A stretch of DNA of 64,000 bases from Heterocephalus glaber. Taxonomy: Eukaryota > Chordata > Mammalia > Rodentia > Bathyergidae. The stretch is taken from assembly GCF_000247695.1 (NCBI RefSeq), contig NW_004624733.1, positions 3,621,649 to 3,685,648 of the forward strand, given 5' to 3'. Positions 12,363 to 22,430 of the stretch are shown one piece after another. Position numbers and translations under genes: made by a program. Below the pieces are notes generated by a model, which saw only the letters and a program-made list of their open reading frames with translations, searched no databases and was not told the origin of the DNA. The stretch's first letter is position 1. Every line of letters begins with the position of its first letter.

Positions 12363-12480
12363 CACTCTAGGCTATAGATGAAGATTGGCATTTATCATTA
12401 TTAATGTAATTTGAATACAAAATCAGAGTCAAATATGAGAAGGAAAAAGTTCTTCCTTTGAAGATTTATAACTTTAAAAA

Positions 12481-12572
12481 GGGGAATTAGCTCAGTGGTG
12501 CTGCACCTGCCTCACAAGTGTAAGGTCCTGAGTTTGATCCCCAGTACTTAAGAAAAAGAAAAAAAAAAGAGC
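12481..12572 (+). mobile_element. tRNA-derived SINE (ID-related)
   Basis: GGGGAATTAGCTCAGTGGTG carries the A box and GAGTTTGATCCCCAGTACTT the B box, followed by an A-rich tail with G interruptions. The central segment (CTGCCTCACAAGTGTAAGG) places it with the copies at 1084, 20175, 23304 and 57033. Confidence 0.92.
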
Positions 12573-12729
12573 AAGGAAAGAAACAAGCATATATAAACAA
12601 AAACTATTGGATGCAATTTGGAAAATTTTATTATATCTCTCAATAGGGATAGAAAAAATATTATAAAGTTTTAGTAGCTATTCAAAAAATGGTGAAAAAT
12701 TTTGACCCATAGGTATAGATGTGGCATAA

Positions 12730-12817
12730 TTTTTTTTTTTTTGTACTGGGGATCAAACTCAGGTCCTTGTGCTTGCACAGCAGGTGGTGAAACCACTGAG
12801 CTAAATCCCCGGCCCTG
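12730..12817 (-). mobile_element. tRNA-derived SINE (ID-related)
   Basis: Reversed copy: T12 tail, GTACTGGGGATCAAACTCAG, CTTGTGCTTGCACAGCAGG, CCACTGAGCTAAATCCCCGG. Flanks TGTGGCATA (12719-12727) and TGTAGCATA (12819-12827) are a likely short target-site duplication with one mismatch. Confidence 0.95.
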
Positions 12818-12884
12818 GTGTAGCATATCTTTTGAGAGTAAATGTGTTCAGGTTAAAAGTGGTTAAAAGGACAGATAGTGTCAG

Positions 12885-13035
12885 AATTCTTGGGGCACAT
12901 CTTGGTTCCACAACTTACTAAGGTTTAACCCTGATCAAGTTACTCAGGTTTTTTTATGCCTCAGTAACTTTTTGACTTGCTATTGAAGATTAATTTTCAT
13001 AACACCTTTAAAGCATTTAAGATAGTATGAAAAAT
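12885..13035 (+). mobile_element. MIR SINE fragment
   Basis: CTTGGTTCCACAACTTACTA, then AACCCTGATCAAGTTACTCA, TATGCCTCAGTAACTTTTTG and TTCATAACACCTTTAAAGCA follow the MIR core and 3' part. It is old and eroded. Confidence 0.75.
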
Positions 13036-13550
13036 AGTGATGTTAATATGAACTTGAAAGGCTCGGGTCAATTTTCTACTAACATATGATGAATATTCCA
13101 TCAGTACTTATTGGTTAGTTGACTGATCATTGCTTCAGTTGACAATTTTTATATTTTTAACAAAACTGCAGAAGTTAATATATTGGTTTGTGGTTGGTTC
13201 CTGTATACATTAGAAAAGGTAAAAAAAATGTCAGCAAGGAAATTTTAATGATGAGTACAGGTTTATTCTCACTCACCTGCCAGTTTTTCATCAGTAGGAA
13301 GAAATGGAAGAAGTAAAGTAAGTGTTGAGATTCATAGATATGCAATAGAGGATGTAAAACTATTTCCACTTATCTGGAAAAGTCAATTGCATGGACACAA
13401 ACATGGATCACTAATCCAAACACACTTCTAGCCAATCTAATTTAATCCCCTTGAGGAAATGACTCAGGGTCATATTCAGAATGTTTTACAAGTAAAAGTA
13501 TTTCCCCTTCCTTGCAATGGCCCATGAGGAAGAACTAATTAGTGATTTTA

Positions 13551-13644
13551 TTTTTTATTTTTTTTATTTTTTGATACCAGGGATCGAACTCAGGTCCCTG
13601 CGCTTGCACAGCAGGCTGCGAAACCACTGAGCTAAATCCCCAGC
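13551..13644 (-). mobile_element. tRNA-derived SINE with 11-bp target duplication
   Basis: Reversed copy with a long T/AT tail, GATACCAGGGATCGAACTCA, CTGCGCTTGCACAGCAGG and CCACTGAGCTAAATCCCCAG. TAGTGATTTTA occurs at 13540-13550 and again, perfectly, at 13645-13655, bounding the insertion. Confidence 0.96.
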
Positions 13645-13655
13645 TAGTGATTTTA

Positions 13656-14249
13656 AAGTGCCGATCTAATGGGATAGGCATTACGCTAGTCAGTTTTACA
13701 TTAGAAAAGCAAACTCATTTATGAGCAAACTTCCCAACCTGTACTCAAAATACTTGTCTCAAATATCCACAACTGATCCATTTTATAATTTGTGAGCAGA
13801 TATTTAAAATTACTATTGAGAAACAACTCCAAAGGAATATTCGAGGAGTGTTAGTTAAACAATATCACTAAGAATCTGAGTGCTTGGCAGGGTGTTAGGC
13901 ACTGGTAATATACTGTACAAGGAAATACACAATAGATTATCTTTTCTATGAATGAAAAATGAGCTTCTCTGAAAGAATTTATTTTTTACTTTTATGTTCA
14001 TCTGGCCCAATTTATTGTTATTTTAACTTTACCCTGTTTTTAGAAATGTACTTTAAATGCACCTCACATTCTATTTCTGTGGTAGGAAATGCATAGTTTG
14101 CTCCATTGGCTTTTGTGATGAAATGGCCTCCCAGTCCTTCTTCTAATTTCTGATGACTTCTCTGGATTTTTTGCAAAGTCATCTTCCAACTATTTCATAA
14201 ATTTTCACACGGCTGGAGATAATCTCTACTCCCCACTCTATAGGTAATC
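13656..14249. other. unique sequence
   Basis: No open frame, repeat or RNA signal that I can support. Confidence 0.4.
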
Positions 14250-14689
14250 TAGTTTTAGTTACATTTCTTGTTGCTGAGACAAAATACCCAACACACAATA
14301 TTAAAGGAGGAAAGATTTATTTCACTTTACAGTTTGTAGAAGTTTCAGTCCATAGTCGGCTGGTTCTAAGGCAGGATGGCATGGCAGAGGGGCATCAGAG
14401 AAGAAAAACATTCTATGGCAAAGCAGGCAGAAGGAAGCACAGCAGCAGCCTCCCTTTCCCTTTTATCCCATCCAGGCTACAAGCCCTTTTGGGTGGTGCC
14501 ACATACACCCAGGTAGGGCTTCCATTATCCATATCCAGATCTATGCTAAACCAATTTAGTTATCACATACTTTTAATCCCAGTATCACACACCCTAATCC
14601 AGCATCACATAGCCATGATGCATCCATCACCCAAAAGCCCCACCTATGAGTACATGAGGCTTTGGGGGGACATCTAAAAGCCATAACAC
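14250..14689 (-). mobile_element. MaLR-type solo LTR, subfamily with GCATCAC repeat
   Basis: The plus strand shows the reversed LTR: TAGTTACATTTCTTGTTGCTG-like start, GAGACAAAATACCCAACAC, AGGAGGAAAGATTTATTTC, TTTCAGTCCATAGTCGGCTG, ending AAAGCCATAACAC. It shares these blocks with 24310-24726 (same orientation) and 50226-50642 (opposite). Near its 5' end on the LTR strand, a motif ending in ATCAC recurs about every 20-22 bp at 14560, 14582 and 14602. I assign it to the ERVL-MaLR group by resemblance to MST/ORR1-type LTRs. The 98-codon plus-strand frame inside it is a shadow. Confidence 0.8.
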
Positions 14690-14813
14690 TTGTCATGTCC
14701 ATTCCTGCAGTCCTACTTTCTACACATACGCAACTGATTCACAACATATCTCTAGTTTAGTCCTCTCTTCTGAGTGTAAAGTTAATATGTTCAATTACTT
14801 TCTAAAAATCTCA

Positions 14814-14962
14814 AGCCAGGTGTAGTGTCACACACCTGTAATCCCAGCACTCTGGAGGCTAAGGCAGGGAGATTGCCATGAGTTCGAGGCCAGCCTAGGC
14901 TACACACTGATTTCAAGGCCAGCCTGAACTATATAGTGAGACCCTCTCAAAAAAAAAAAAAT
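14814..14962 (+). mobile_element. B1 SINE, near full length
   Basis: AGCCAGGTGTAGTGTCACAC, CCTGTAATCCCAGCACTCTG, GAGTTCGAGGCCAGCCTAGG, then the duplicated AAGGCCAGCCTGAACTATAT, GTGAGACCCTCTC and A13. The two GGCCAGCCT blocks are the B1 internal duplication. The flank AAAAATCTCA before it (14804-14813) recurs after the tail (14957-14966), partly merged with the poly-A. Confidence 0.96.
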
Positions 14963-15295
14963 CTCATTATGTTTCTTCAACAATAAATTAATTATTTCTA
15001 ACCCTATTCATAGATGAAATAAAGTCTTGGTCAACTTTCCACTAACCATTTATGCCGTTTCTCATCCAGATGATTAGGAGACATCCTTGATGCTTGCATT
15101 TCCTTCACTGCTCTGATGTATCCATCTCTGGAGTGGTTTCCAATCTGCCCTCTTTTCCTCATCCATACCACCAATGCTCTTCTCAAGGTAACCATTCACC
15201 TATGCTTCTGAAATAGCTTCCAAGCAGCTTATCTATAAAAATATTTTGATGATCAACTCTAATCCACAAAAGGCAAAGTAATTTTTTTAATTAAG

Positions 15296-15672
15296 TAAGA
15301 AAAATTTTTAAGTTGCTGCATTTAGTAATAAGAACAATGAAATTTGTGTTCCTGTATTGATACATGCGTATGATATATTTTCATCCCTGTTACTCTCCTC
15401 TCCTTTTCCACCCTCCGATGCCCTTACCCTTGGGTGAAAGTCTACCTCCTGGCTTAAATTAAACCTCTCTTCCTCTAAGTTGTGGACATTGGATTTTTGT
15501 CTCTAAGTGACTGGAAACTTAACACAGCATGTGTCACTGTGGTATGTTGTCTTTCATTTTGGGGGGAATATACCAAGGAAAGGCATAACTAGATAAGATG
15601 ATATACTACTGATTTCCATAGTGGTTGCACTAGTTTACAGTCCCACCAACAGTGTAGGAGGGTTCCTCTTCT
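15296..15672 (-). mobile_element. LINE-1 3' end fragment
   Basis: Reversed L1: TATTGATACATGCGTATGAT and a CTCTCCTCTCC tract from the UTR, then GTGTCACTGTGGTATGTTGT, TTCCATAGTGGTTGCACTAG and ACAGTCCCACCAACAGTGTA from the end of ORF2. It is similar to the L1 at 6279 but with UTR differences, and is 5'-truncated. Confidence 0.85.
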
Positions 15673-15687
15673 ATGCATTTTGTATTG

Positions 15688-16300
15688 TTTTAAAAACAAC
15701 TTCATTGAGGTGTAAATTCAGATACTACAGATTTCAACCATTTAAAATGCATAATTCATGATTTTTGACATATTGTATCACTTTTTGTATCCTATTATAA
15801 AATTTGCCATTTTAACCATTTAATTTTTTATTTTAATATAATACAAATTGACATGAATAAAGAAAACTTAAAAAGCTTCTATGAAAAAATAAAATAATTC
15901 TTTGGGCAGAGGGCTAACATCTAAAATATATAAAGAAATTAAAAATCAGACCCCCTCCAAAAATTAAAAATCCCAATCAAAAAATGGGCAATTGAAATGA
16001 AGAGACACTTCTCAGAAGTACAAATGGCCAATAAACATATGAGAAAAGTGTTGAACATGCTAGCCATTAGAGAAATACAAATTAAAACTACAGTGAAATA
16101 TCACCTTACCAAAGAATGGCCATCATCACAATTAATAAGGAATTCTGGCAAGCTTGAGGGGAAAAAGAATTCTTCTGCATTTTTGGTGGGAATGTAAACT
16201 AGTATAACCACTCTGGAAATCCATGTGGAGATTCTATTTTAAGTATTTTTAAGTGGTATTAACTACATTTGCACTGTTGTGGAATCATTGCCATCATCTG
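15688..16300 (-). mobile_element. ancient L1M 3'UTR, split by a younger L1
   Basis: Left part AACAACTTCATTGAGGTGTA to AAATTTGCCATTTTAACCAT, right part from about 16235 (AAGTATTTTTAAGTGGTATT, ACATTTGCACTGTTGTGGAA, CATTGCCATCATC). Together they read as one old antisense L1 UTR. The younger plus-strand L1 piece lies between them at 15837-16234. Confidence 0.75.
15837..16234 (+). mobile_element. L1 ORF2 fragment lacking both ends, nested in L1M
   Basis: Plus-strand ORF2 C-terminal sequence: CAATCAAAAAATGGGCAATT, GAGACACTTCTCAGAAGTAC, GCCATTAGAGAAATACAAAT, TGGTGGGAATGTAAACTAG, ending at TGTGGAGATTC. The frame at 15997-16197 encodes [20 protein letters not shown], a known ORF2 C-terminal stretch. 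It stops inside ORF2 without UTR or poly-A. TATTTTAA occurs on both sides (15829-15836 and 16235-16242). Confidence 0.85.
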
Positions 16301-16665
16301 TTCTCACGGAGGCCATTTTAGCCTTCTTTGCAGCCCTGGCTGTCCCAGACATCTAAATCTCCACTGAACTGCTTGATGTTCCTTTGCCTAACCAACACAG
16401 GCCAAGGCTGAAGGGAAGAGGTTACGGGTCATACTTGTCTGCCTGTTACCAATTCTCGACCACACAGAGAGAGCAGCCTGGTTTGGGGACCTTGCCTACG
16501 TGCTAAGCTCCTTGCCTGAGAGGAAGCTTCTAGAGCTAGGCTGTGCCCTTCAGTCTGAGACCCACATTCACCACAGATGTCAGGGATGTCAGCAGAACAG
16601 CCCCACTGAGCCAACCCAGACACGGGCATCTGCAGGGTTCCTCCAGAAACCCCTTGGGTGTTAAA
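16301..16665. other. GC-rich island of unknown nature
   Basis: Next to very AT-rich sequence, this block is rich in C and G (for example GGCCAAGGCTGAAGGGAAGA and CAGAACAGCCCCACTGAGCC). Two overlapping frames exist (16629-16429 minus, 66 codons; 16543-16788 plus, 81 codons); neither resembles a known protein. It could be an unrecognised LTR or a unique segment. Confidence 0.35.
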
Positions 16666-17908
16666 GTTTGTTTCTCAGAAAAAAATATTTTTATTACTCC
16701 CTATAAATTTCATAAAATATTGGGTTTGATGCATACATTTGACCAGATGCATCCTCTCACTGCTCTGTCTTGTACCCGTGCTCCCTGATTCCCTTCTTCT
16801 TGTCTAATTCATGGTGCTATTTTTAGATTTGGGATGGCAAAATTATAGACTGAAAGGAAAACTGCTTTTTATTACTCTTGGCTCAGCTGATCTGGCACTG
16901 ACCATGGGACCCTGCATTGTCTTGTTGTACAAAAATTATTTCATGCAAAGTCAATGTCAGACAAGATCTCTTTATACCAATGCCCAAGCCTAATCATAAA
17001 TAAAAATATTGGCCTAAGAAAGGCTTAAATGATTAAATACCTACCCTGTCCAAGGCTGATATAAGTCAATATTGTTTATTTATAAAATAACCATTAGGTC
17101 TGCTCTGCTTCTGTTTCCTTCTAGATAAAATACTGAAGTATCCTGTTATAGAATTGATAACACCAAAACTAGAGAAGAACTTTACTTCCTGAAGGAATTG
17201 CCAAAATTATCTAATATAAATCTTTATAAATTAGTCCCTTCTAGTTCCTATTTGCTGAATCATCCCACAATTCCCATGATATGCCAACTTTCCTGTTGAA
17301 CCAAGTCAATAAACCCAATTTTATCCGACTGTAGGAATTTTGGGTAACCTTTGATGGGAGGCAATTTATAGTAAAGGAACATTCAAGAAGCCAAAATACA
17401 TTTCTCTACCAAAGATGTAAGATCATGTACAAAGGAGCTCTTCCACACTCTAGCATACACAGTAAAGCTGTATTGAACACTGTGCCAGGACCTGGTGTTG
17501 GGAAGCAGGGCGCAGGCCTCTGATGTTGGAGATGCCACTGCAAGCCAAATGTCCCATAAATAGAGGAGAAGAATTTATAAAGTAGGTACAGCATAGAAAT
17601 ATCTCCTAAATGTATGGGAAACTTCGTGATAAGCTAGTTATGCAGTAAGATACAAATTACCTAATAAATATAGTTGCCTCTGGTTATTTTTTTAAGTGCC
17701 AAAGACAGAAATAAATGAATCCTTCTAGGGTAAGATATATGTGCTTCTCCTCATGTGAAGGGATCCTGGTTTGCTTATCAGTTTGCAAAATAATATCCAA
17801 AGGTGACAACTGAGTAAGGGTGAGAAATTTGGAGAAATAGGGTGTGTCGTAGATCTGTGTTAATGCAACACTCCCAGCATGGGTGGGTGTCTGTATTTAT
17901 TCATTAAT
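16666..17908. other. sequence without recognised features
   Basis: Short frames only. The text has an LTR-like flavour (AATAAACCCAATTTTATCC near 17310) and could belong with the island on its left, but I cannot show this. Confidence 0.35.
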
Positions 17909-18345
17909 GTGATGGTTTGAATATGGAGTCTTTAGAGTTGGTTATAAATGGCTAAGGTCTTCAGGGTGGAGCCCCCCAAGGAGGGAGTACTAGTGGCTTT
18001 ATTAGAAGGGGTAGAGGGTAGGCGATTTAGCTCAGTGGTCTCGCTGCCTGCTGTGCAAGTGCAAGGACTGGAGTCTGATCCCTGGTTCAAAAAAAAAAAA
18101 ATTTCACTAAGAAGGGGTAGAGACATCAGATAGACTCACATACACTTGTGTTTTCTCAGTCTTTTGTTATGTGGAACTTTGCCAGCAAGACTCGGGCTCT
18201 CCCAGCAAGAAGGCTATCACCAGATGAAGCACCTGACCTTTTATTCCTCTGTAGCTATGAGCCAAAGTACACCTCTCTACAGAGCAGCCTGCTTTAGGCA
18301 CTTTATTATAATACTGAAAAATGGGCTAATACAATTAAAAATAAA
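17909..18345 (+). mobile_element. MaLR-type solo LTR interrupted by a SINE
   Basis: GATGGTTTGAATATGGAGTC is the classic MaLR LTR start. It continues with CAGCAAGAAGGCTATCACCA, GATGAAGCACCTGACCTTTT, CTATGAGCCAAAGTACACCT, and ends near AATACTGAAAAATGGGCTAA. A tRNA-SINE inserted at 18017. It differs from the GCATCAC-repeat LTR subfamily elsewhere in the window. Confidence 0.75.
18017..18109 (+). mobile_element. tRNA-derived SINE inside LTR, 13-bp target duplication
   Basis: GTAGGCGATTTAGCTCAGTG (A box), CCTGCTGTGCAAGTGCAAGG, GAGTCTGATCCCTGGTTC, A13 tail. AGAAGGGGTAGAG at 18004-18016 is repeated exactly at 18110-18122. Two overlapping 60-codon frames here are shadows. Confidence 0.97.
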
Positions 18346-18361
18346 CAAAATTAAATATTAA

Positions 18362-18425
18362 GTTTCTCAATTGCATTAGCTACATATTAAGTGCTAAGTA
18401 GCCAGATATGGCTACTAACTAAATA
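18362..18425. mobile_element. hAT-Charlie-type fossil fragment
   Basis: TAAGTGCTAAGTAGCCAGAT followed by ATGGCTACTAACTAAATATG resembles the end of a common mammalian Charlie-group MER element (AAGTGCTCAATAGCCACATGTGGCTA type). Short, so tentative. Confidence 0.45.
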
Positions 18426-19228
18426 TGAAAGGGTGCAAGTAGTGAACATTTAAATTAACATGCAAAACTATTGTCAAGCAGCATTAATCTACATAGCTTC
18501 CACAAAGGAAATAAATATTGAATAAAACTAGAAACAACAAAATGAGTGATTTTTGAGGTGAAATTATCTTCAAAGTAATAACTCTTAGAGAGTTATAAGT
18601 AAATTTTAATGCATTTTCCTTAATCAGTTTGTGTTGGCTTATAAAAGTTACAATCTTTCTAAAGTCCCCTTCTCCTTATAGAATTTCATTTATGGATATT
18701 TGACATTTTATTGATGTTTTCTACAAGGTAAGTTTAATAGTAAAATTAAAAAATCTTATGAAACAACTGGACACAGTTATAATAAGGTTAGACTAAAATT
18801 TTAAAGATTCAGCTAGATGGTTATATTCCTTCTTAGAATTTAGGATTTTAAAATTAGATATATGTTGCACATATAAGGTCTCTATCTCTTTCAGTTCTTT
18901 TGTTCTCATAAGGGGATCTTTTTACATCTTGTCACTGTGTGGTATTTGAAGGCAATGGCAGATGATATGCTTGTATTTCTCATAGGATATAGTTGAAACT
19001 TCTTATGAAAACTTTTGAGGGCTTTAATTCAGCCATTGACATATATTCACAGAAACTATATTTTGTGCTAGTCTTTTGCTAGACTCTTTGGGGGGAGGGT
19101 AAGCATTAGGAGGAAGAAGGAGGGCACTGGACAGGATGTAATATTGTGGGTACCAGTAATAATTTGAACAAAGTATTAGAAACGAAAGAAAACATAGGCA
19201 AAACTGGAAATAGTTTTGTGATATAGTT
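18426..19228. other. unique AT-rich sequence
   Basis: No recognisable repeat. The 133-codon minus-strand frame at 19425-19024 is the second longest in the window, but part of it crosses the SINE at 19246 and its (GTT)n tail, reading as a poly-Asn run; I judge it chance. Confidence 0.45.
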
Positions 19229-19245
19229 ATCCCTAGGTGCATTTT

Positions 19246-19309
19246 GTTGTTGTTGTTGTTGTTGTTTTTGGTACTGGAGATCGAACTTGGGTCCTTGCGC
19301 TTGCGCAGC
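19246..19309 (-). mobile_element. 5'-truncated tRNA-SINE with 17-bp target duplication
   Basis: Only the 3' part remains: (GTT)n then TTTGGTACTGGAGATCGAAC, TTGGGTCCTTGCGCTTGCGC and AGC. ATCCCTAGGTGCATTTT is present at 19229-19245 and exactly again at 19310-19326. This is a very clean insertion, and the tail is a GTT (AAC) microsatellite. Confidence 0.97.
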
Positions 19310-19326
19310 ATCCCTAGGTGCATTTT

Positions 19327-20142
19327 AGGAATGGAGAGAGAGATGCAGAGAAGAGACATGCTTGCACTTCTGTGGAGAATTATAATCACAGATGGAATGA
19401 GGACACAGTATGACTGACTGTTCATCCCTGAAACTGGTTTTTCTTATAAACTGAAGCCTTCTAATGATGCACCTCAGCTCTACTTATGAAACTCAGAGAA
19501 GTAGAATCCATGGATACCTCTGATTATTAACTCTGATTGAAGAGGTAAAGGTTGGATGAAAAACACGTTGTGTGAGAAGGCATTCTTTATTAAGCCAGAG
19601 GAACTGTGCTCAAATTGTGGCTGTATTCTTTTATTATTTCTGCAACCTTTGACCAGGTCTTGATATCTGGATCTCAGTTTCTCAGTCTGTAAAATACCCC
19701 CCCGCCAAGCCCCCATAAAACAATATCAAACTTATGAGTTTGACCTAAAAGGCTCTGTAGAGGCCACATCCCAGCTGGATTTTTAGAGGTCACATATAAT
19801 GTAGCTCTATAAAGTTTTTCCTAGGAGGTAGAAATGAATATGAAAAGATGCAGTATCGTGAATGTGTATGGAGTATCAGGGAACAGATGAGAAAATAAGT
19901 GTGACTGAGACACAGAATGTGAATATTTGTATGTGAACTATGTTAATGAGTGTTCCATAGGGCAATGATGAGGAATGAGGCTGAGAAAATTATGTGAGGT
20001 TATAGAACCTGGCATATCTTAAAGATAAAAAGTGCATATTAAATTTATATTGTCAGTGCCTAGCAGGGAGCCAGCACAACAAGTTCATGCTTTTGAAACA
20101 GAAGGTAGGTAGATGGACAAATGGATAGATGATGGACATTGA

Positions 20143-20145
<3 letters not shown>
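19327..20145. other. unique sequence
   Basis: Nothing recognised. A minus-strand frame at 19716-19480 (78 codons) has no known relatives that I can name. GATG/GATA-rich low-complexity text lies at 20105-20140. Confidence 0.4.

Positions 20146-20174
<29 letters not shown>
20146..20174. repeat. (AT)n microsatellite at SINE tail
   Basis: About fourteen AT units, directly continued by the 3' end of a minus-strand tRNA-SINE, so it sits in the position of that SINE's tail. Confidence 0.96.
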
Positions 20175-20177
<3 letters not shown>

Positions 20178-20246
20178 GTACTGGGGATCGAACTTGGGTC
20201 CTTCCACTTGCAAGGCAGGTGGCGGAATCACTGAGCTAAATCCCAA
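20175..20246 (-). mobile_element. tRNA-derived SINE
   Basis: TTGGTACTGGGGATCGAACT, CTTCCACTTGCAAGGCAGG, TGGCGGAATCACTGAGCTAA, ATCCC. Same subfamily as 23304 and 57033 in its central region. The far 5' bases are missing. Confidence 0.93.
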
Positions 20247-20754
20247 AACATCATGTTCTGGTGTTACTCCTTATCTAGTTCAGGCACTAGAAGGTTTTAA
20301 AGTAGGAAATTAATGTTATCAAATTTGCATTTTCAGAATATAGTTTACAGGAGTACGTGGAATGGCCAGTGGCAAGAAGAAAATACAGGCAGGGCAATTG
20401 CAAAGAGATTATTTTGCTATGCTGCGCAAGAGACGCTGAGTGTGCCGTGTGTGGGGAAGTAGAGACATGGACTGAAAAGTGTGCTAGAGAGAGGAAGAGT
20501 TCATTGAGAAGGGGACGAAGATAAGAGAGGTCAAGTGGTTCTCTTCATTTAGAGAAATAATAAGAGTTCATTCAATAATTTGTAAATTCATTGTGATGTT
20601 AAAATAACTGTGAGGAAATGGATATTCTAATTTATTTGGGTGGAATAATCACTTCACAATGTATATGTGTATCAAAACATGTTTTATAGCTTAAATATAT
20701 ACAATATAATACAGATATCTAATTTTATCCTCTTAGCAACTTTAAGTAACTCCT
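20247..20754. other. unique sequence
   Basis: Nothing recognised. G-rich text around 20330-20530 holds no frame of note. Confidence 0.4.
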
Positions 20755-20965
20755 GGGTCATCTAATCCTTACCCACCTGGACTGTGTCCTGTTTGCCCAC
20801 TCCCCTTCCTGTGTTGTAATTGACTATTCACTTGCTGGGACCCTTAGTATTGCACTCACTCTTTAATTGCAAACACATTATTTTATCCCCAGATTCCTTC
20901 TTTTATCTTCATTTTCTAATGTGTAACAGGTATTCAACAAACCTTTGTTGAATAATTTAATGAAG
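20755..20965. mobile_element. possible L2/MIR 3' end
   Basis: GGACTGTGTCCTGTTTG followed much later by CAGGTATTCAACAAACCTTT and GTTGAATAA resembles the L2 3' end order (gene-poor mammalian fossil). Heavily decayed and tentative. Confidence 0.4.
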
Positions 20966-21459
20966 GCCCTTCTATCTAGGAGAAATTGGGGGACCTTATG
21001 AATATCTCAAGGATACATAGCCACCACACAAAGTTTTGAAGGTCTTAACATAGGTCACTATCCTGAAGTCATGTCTAAGTTTTCAGGTGTGTTCTATTTT
21101 GAGGGACTGATATGCTTTGCAAAGACTGGAATGACTATCTTCCTTGAGTTTCGACTTTCCCTTCAAAGAACTGTCTGAAAAAAGAGGAGTTTTGCAGGCA
21201 GTTCCTTCTCTGCACCATTTTATTTTCCTAGAATGAATGAGGAAACTCCAAGGATCATCTATAGTCAGAATATAGACCAGTTCATGGCCACCATTGTGGG
21301 CCAGGTCCAATAGGGGCTGAGGGGAAGTATTCCAAAATTACTTTTTTTATGTACTTGAGTAATTAGAATAATTTGGAAATAAATATACAATGCTATTTTT
21401 ATACCAACTCATCTATATTATAATAATTTAAAGTTAATGAATACTATATTATAAATAGC
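20966..21459. other. unique sequence
   Basis: Contains a 75-codon minus-strand frame (21310-21083) with no recognised similarity. Otherwise empty. Confidence 0.35.
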
Positions 21460-22430
21460 ATGTGAATCAAGAAGATATAAAAATTCTAAATAACTCACTA
21501 TCAGTCATTGAAATTGAAGATGTAATTAAAAAGCTATCAACAAAGGAAAACCCAGATCCTGATGGATTCACTGCTGAATTCTATAAGAAATTTAGAGAAG
21601 ATCTAATGCCACTAATCCTCAGTCTAATGAAATAGAAAGGGTATCAATCCTCCTGAAGTCATTTCTGGAAGCAAGCATTACTCTGATATCCAATCCAGAG
21701 AAGGATCCAACAAAAAAGAGAACTACAGGCCAATTTCCCTAATGCACATAGATGCAAAAAATCCTCAATAAGATACTGGCAAACAGAATGCAGCAAATCA
21801 TCAAAAAGATTATACACCATGACCAAGTAGGATCCATTTCAGGGATGTAGGAATGGTTCAAGATACACAAATCAATAAATGTAATACATCATATCAACAG
21901 AACAAGGACAAAAACCATATGATCACCTCAATAGATGCAGAAAAAGCATTTGACAAAGTCCAATACCCATTCATGATAAAAACTCTACAGAATATTGAAA
22001 TCGATAGTCTTTATCTTAATATGATAAAATCCATCTATGGCAAATGAATAGCCAACATCACATTAAACTGTCAAAAACTGAAAGCTTTCACTCTAAAATC
22101 AGGAACAAGACAAGGATGTCCACTATCATCACTCCTATTCAATATGGTTATGGAAATATTAGCCAGAGTGATTAGATGAAAGAAATAAAAGGAATAAGGA
22201 CAGGAAAAGGAGAAGTTATATTATCATTATTTGTGGGTGACATGATACTCTACATAGAAGATTCCAAAAACTCCACAAAAAGATTTCTAGATTTAATAAC
22301 CAAATTCAACAGCATAGCTGGACACAAAGTCAACACTCAAAAATCAATAGAATTTCTGTACAAAAATAACAAATTCACTGAGACAGAAATTAAAGAAAAC
22401 CATACCTTTCACAATGGCATCAAAAAAATG
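21460..22430 (+). mobile_element. L1 ORF2 reverse-transcriptase fragment, dead
   Basis: Plus-strand L1 ORF2: GATGGATTCACTGCTGAATT (DGFTAEF), AACTACAGGCCAATTTCCCT (NYRPISL), CAATAGATGCAGAAAAAGCA (IDAEKAFD), TCAGGAACAAGACAAGGATG (SGTRQGCP), then the metal-binding site at 22230-22241. L1 normally has FADD there, but here it reads FVGD, losing one of the catalytic aspartates. In-frame stops and frameshifts break the frame (for example TAG near 21632 and TGA at 22044). The fragment starts just before the RT domain and stops inside ORF2 near 22430, so both ends are missing. Confidence 0.93.

Noticed and set aside
19024..19425. 133-codon minus-strand frame
   Set aside because: It crosses a SINE insertion and its (GTT)n tail (poly-Asn run), and I see no coding signature.
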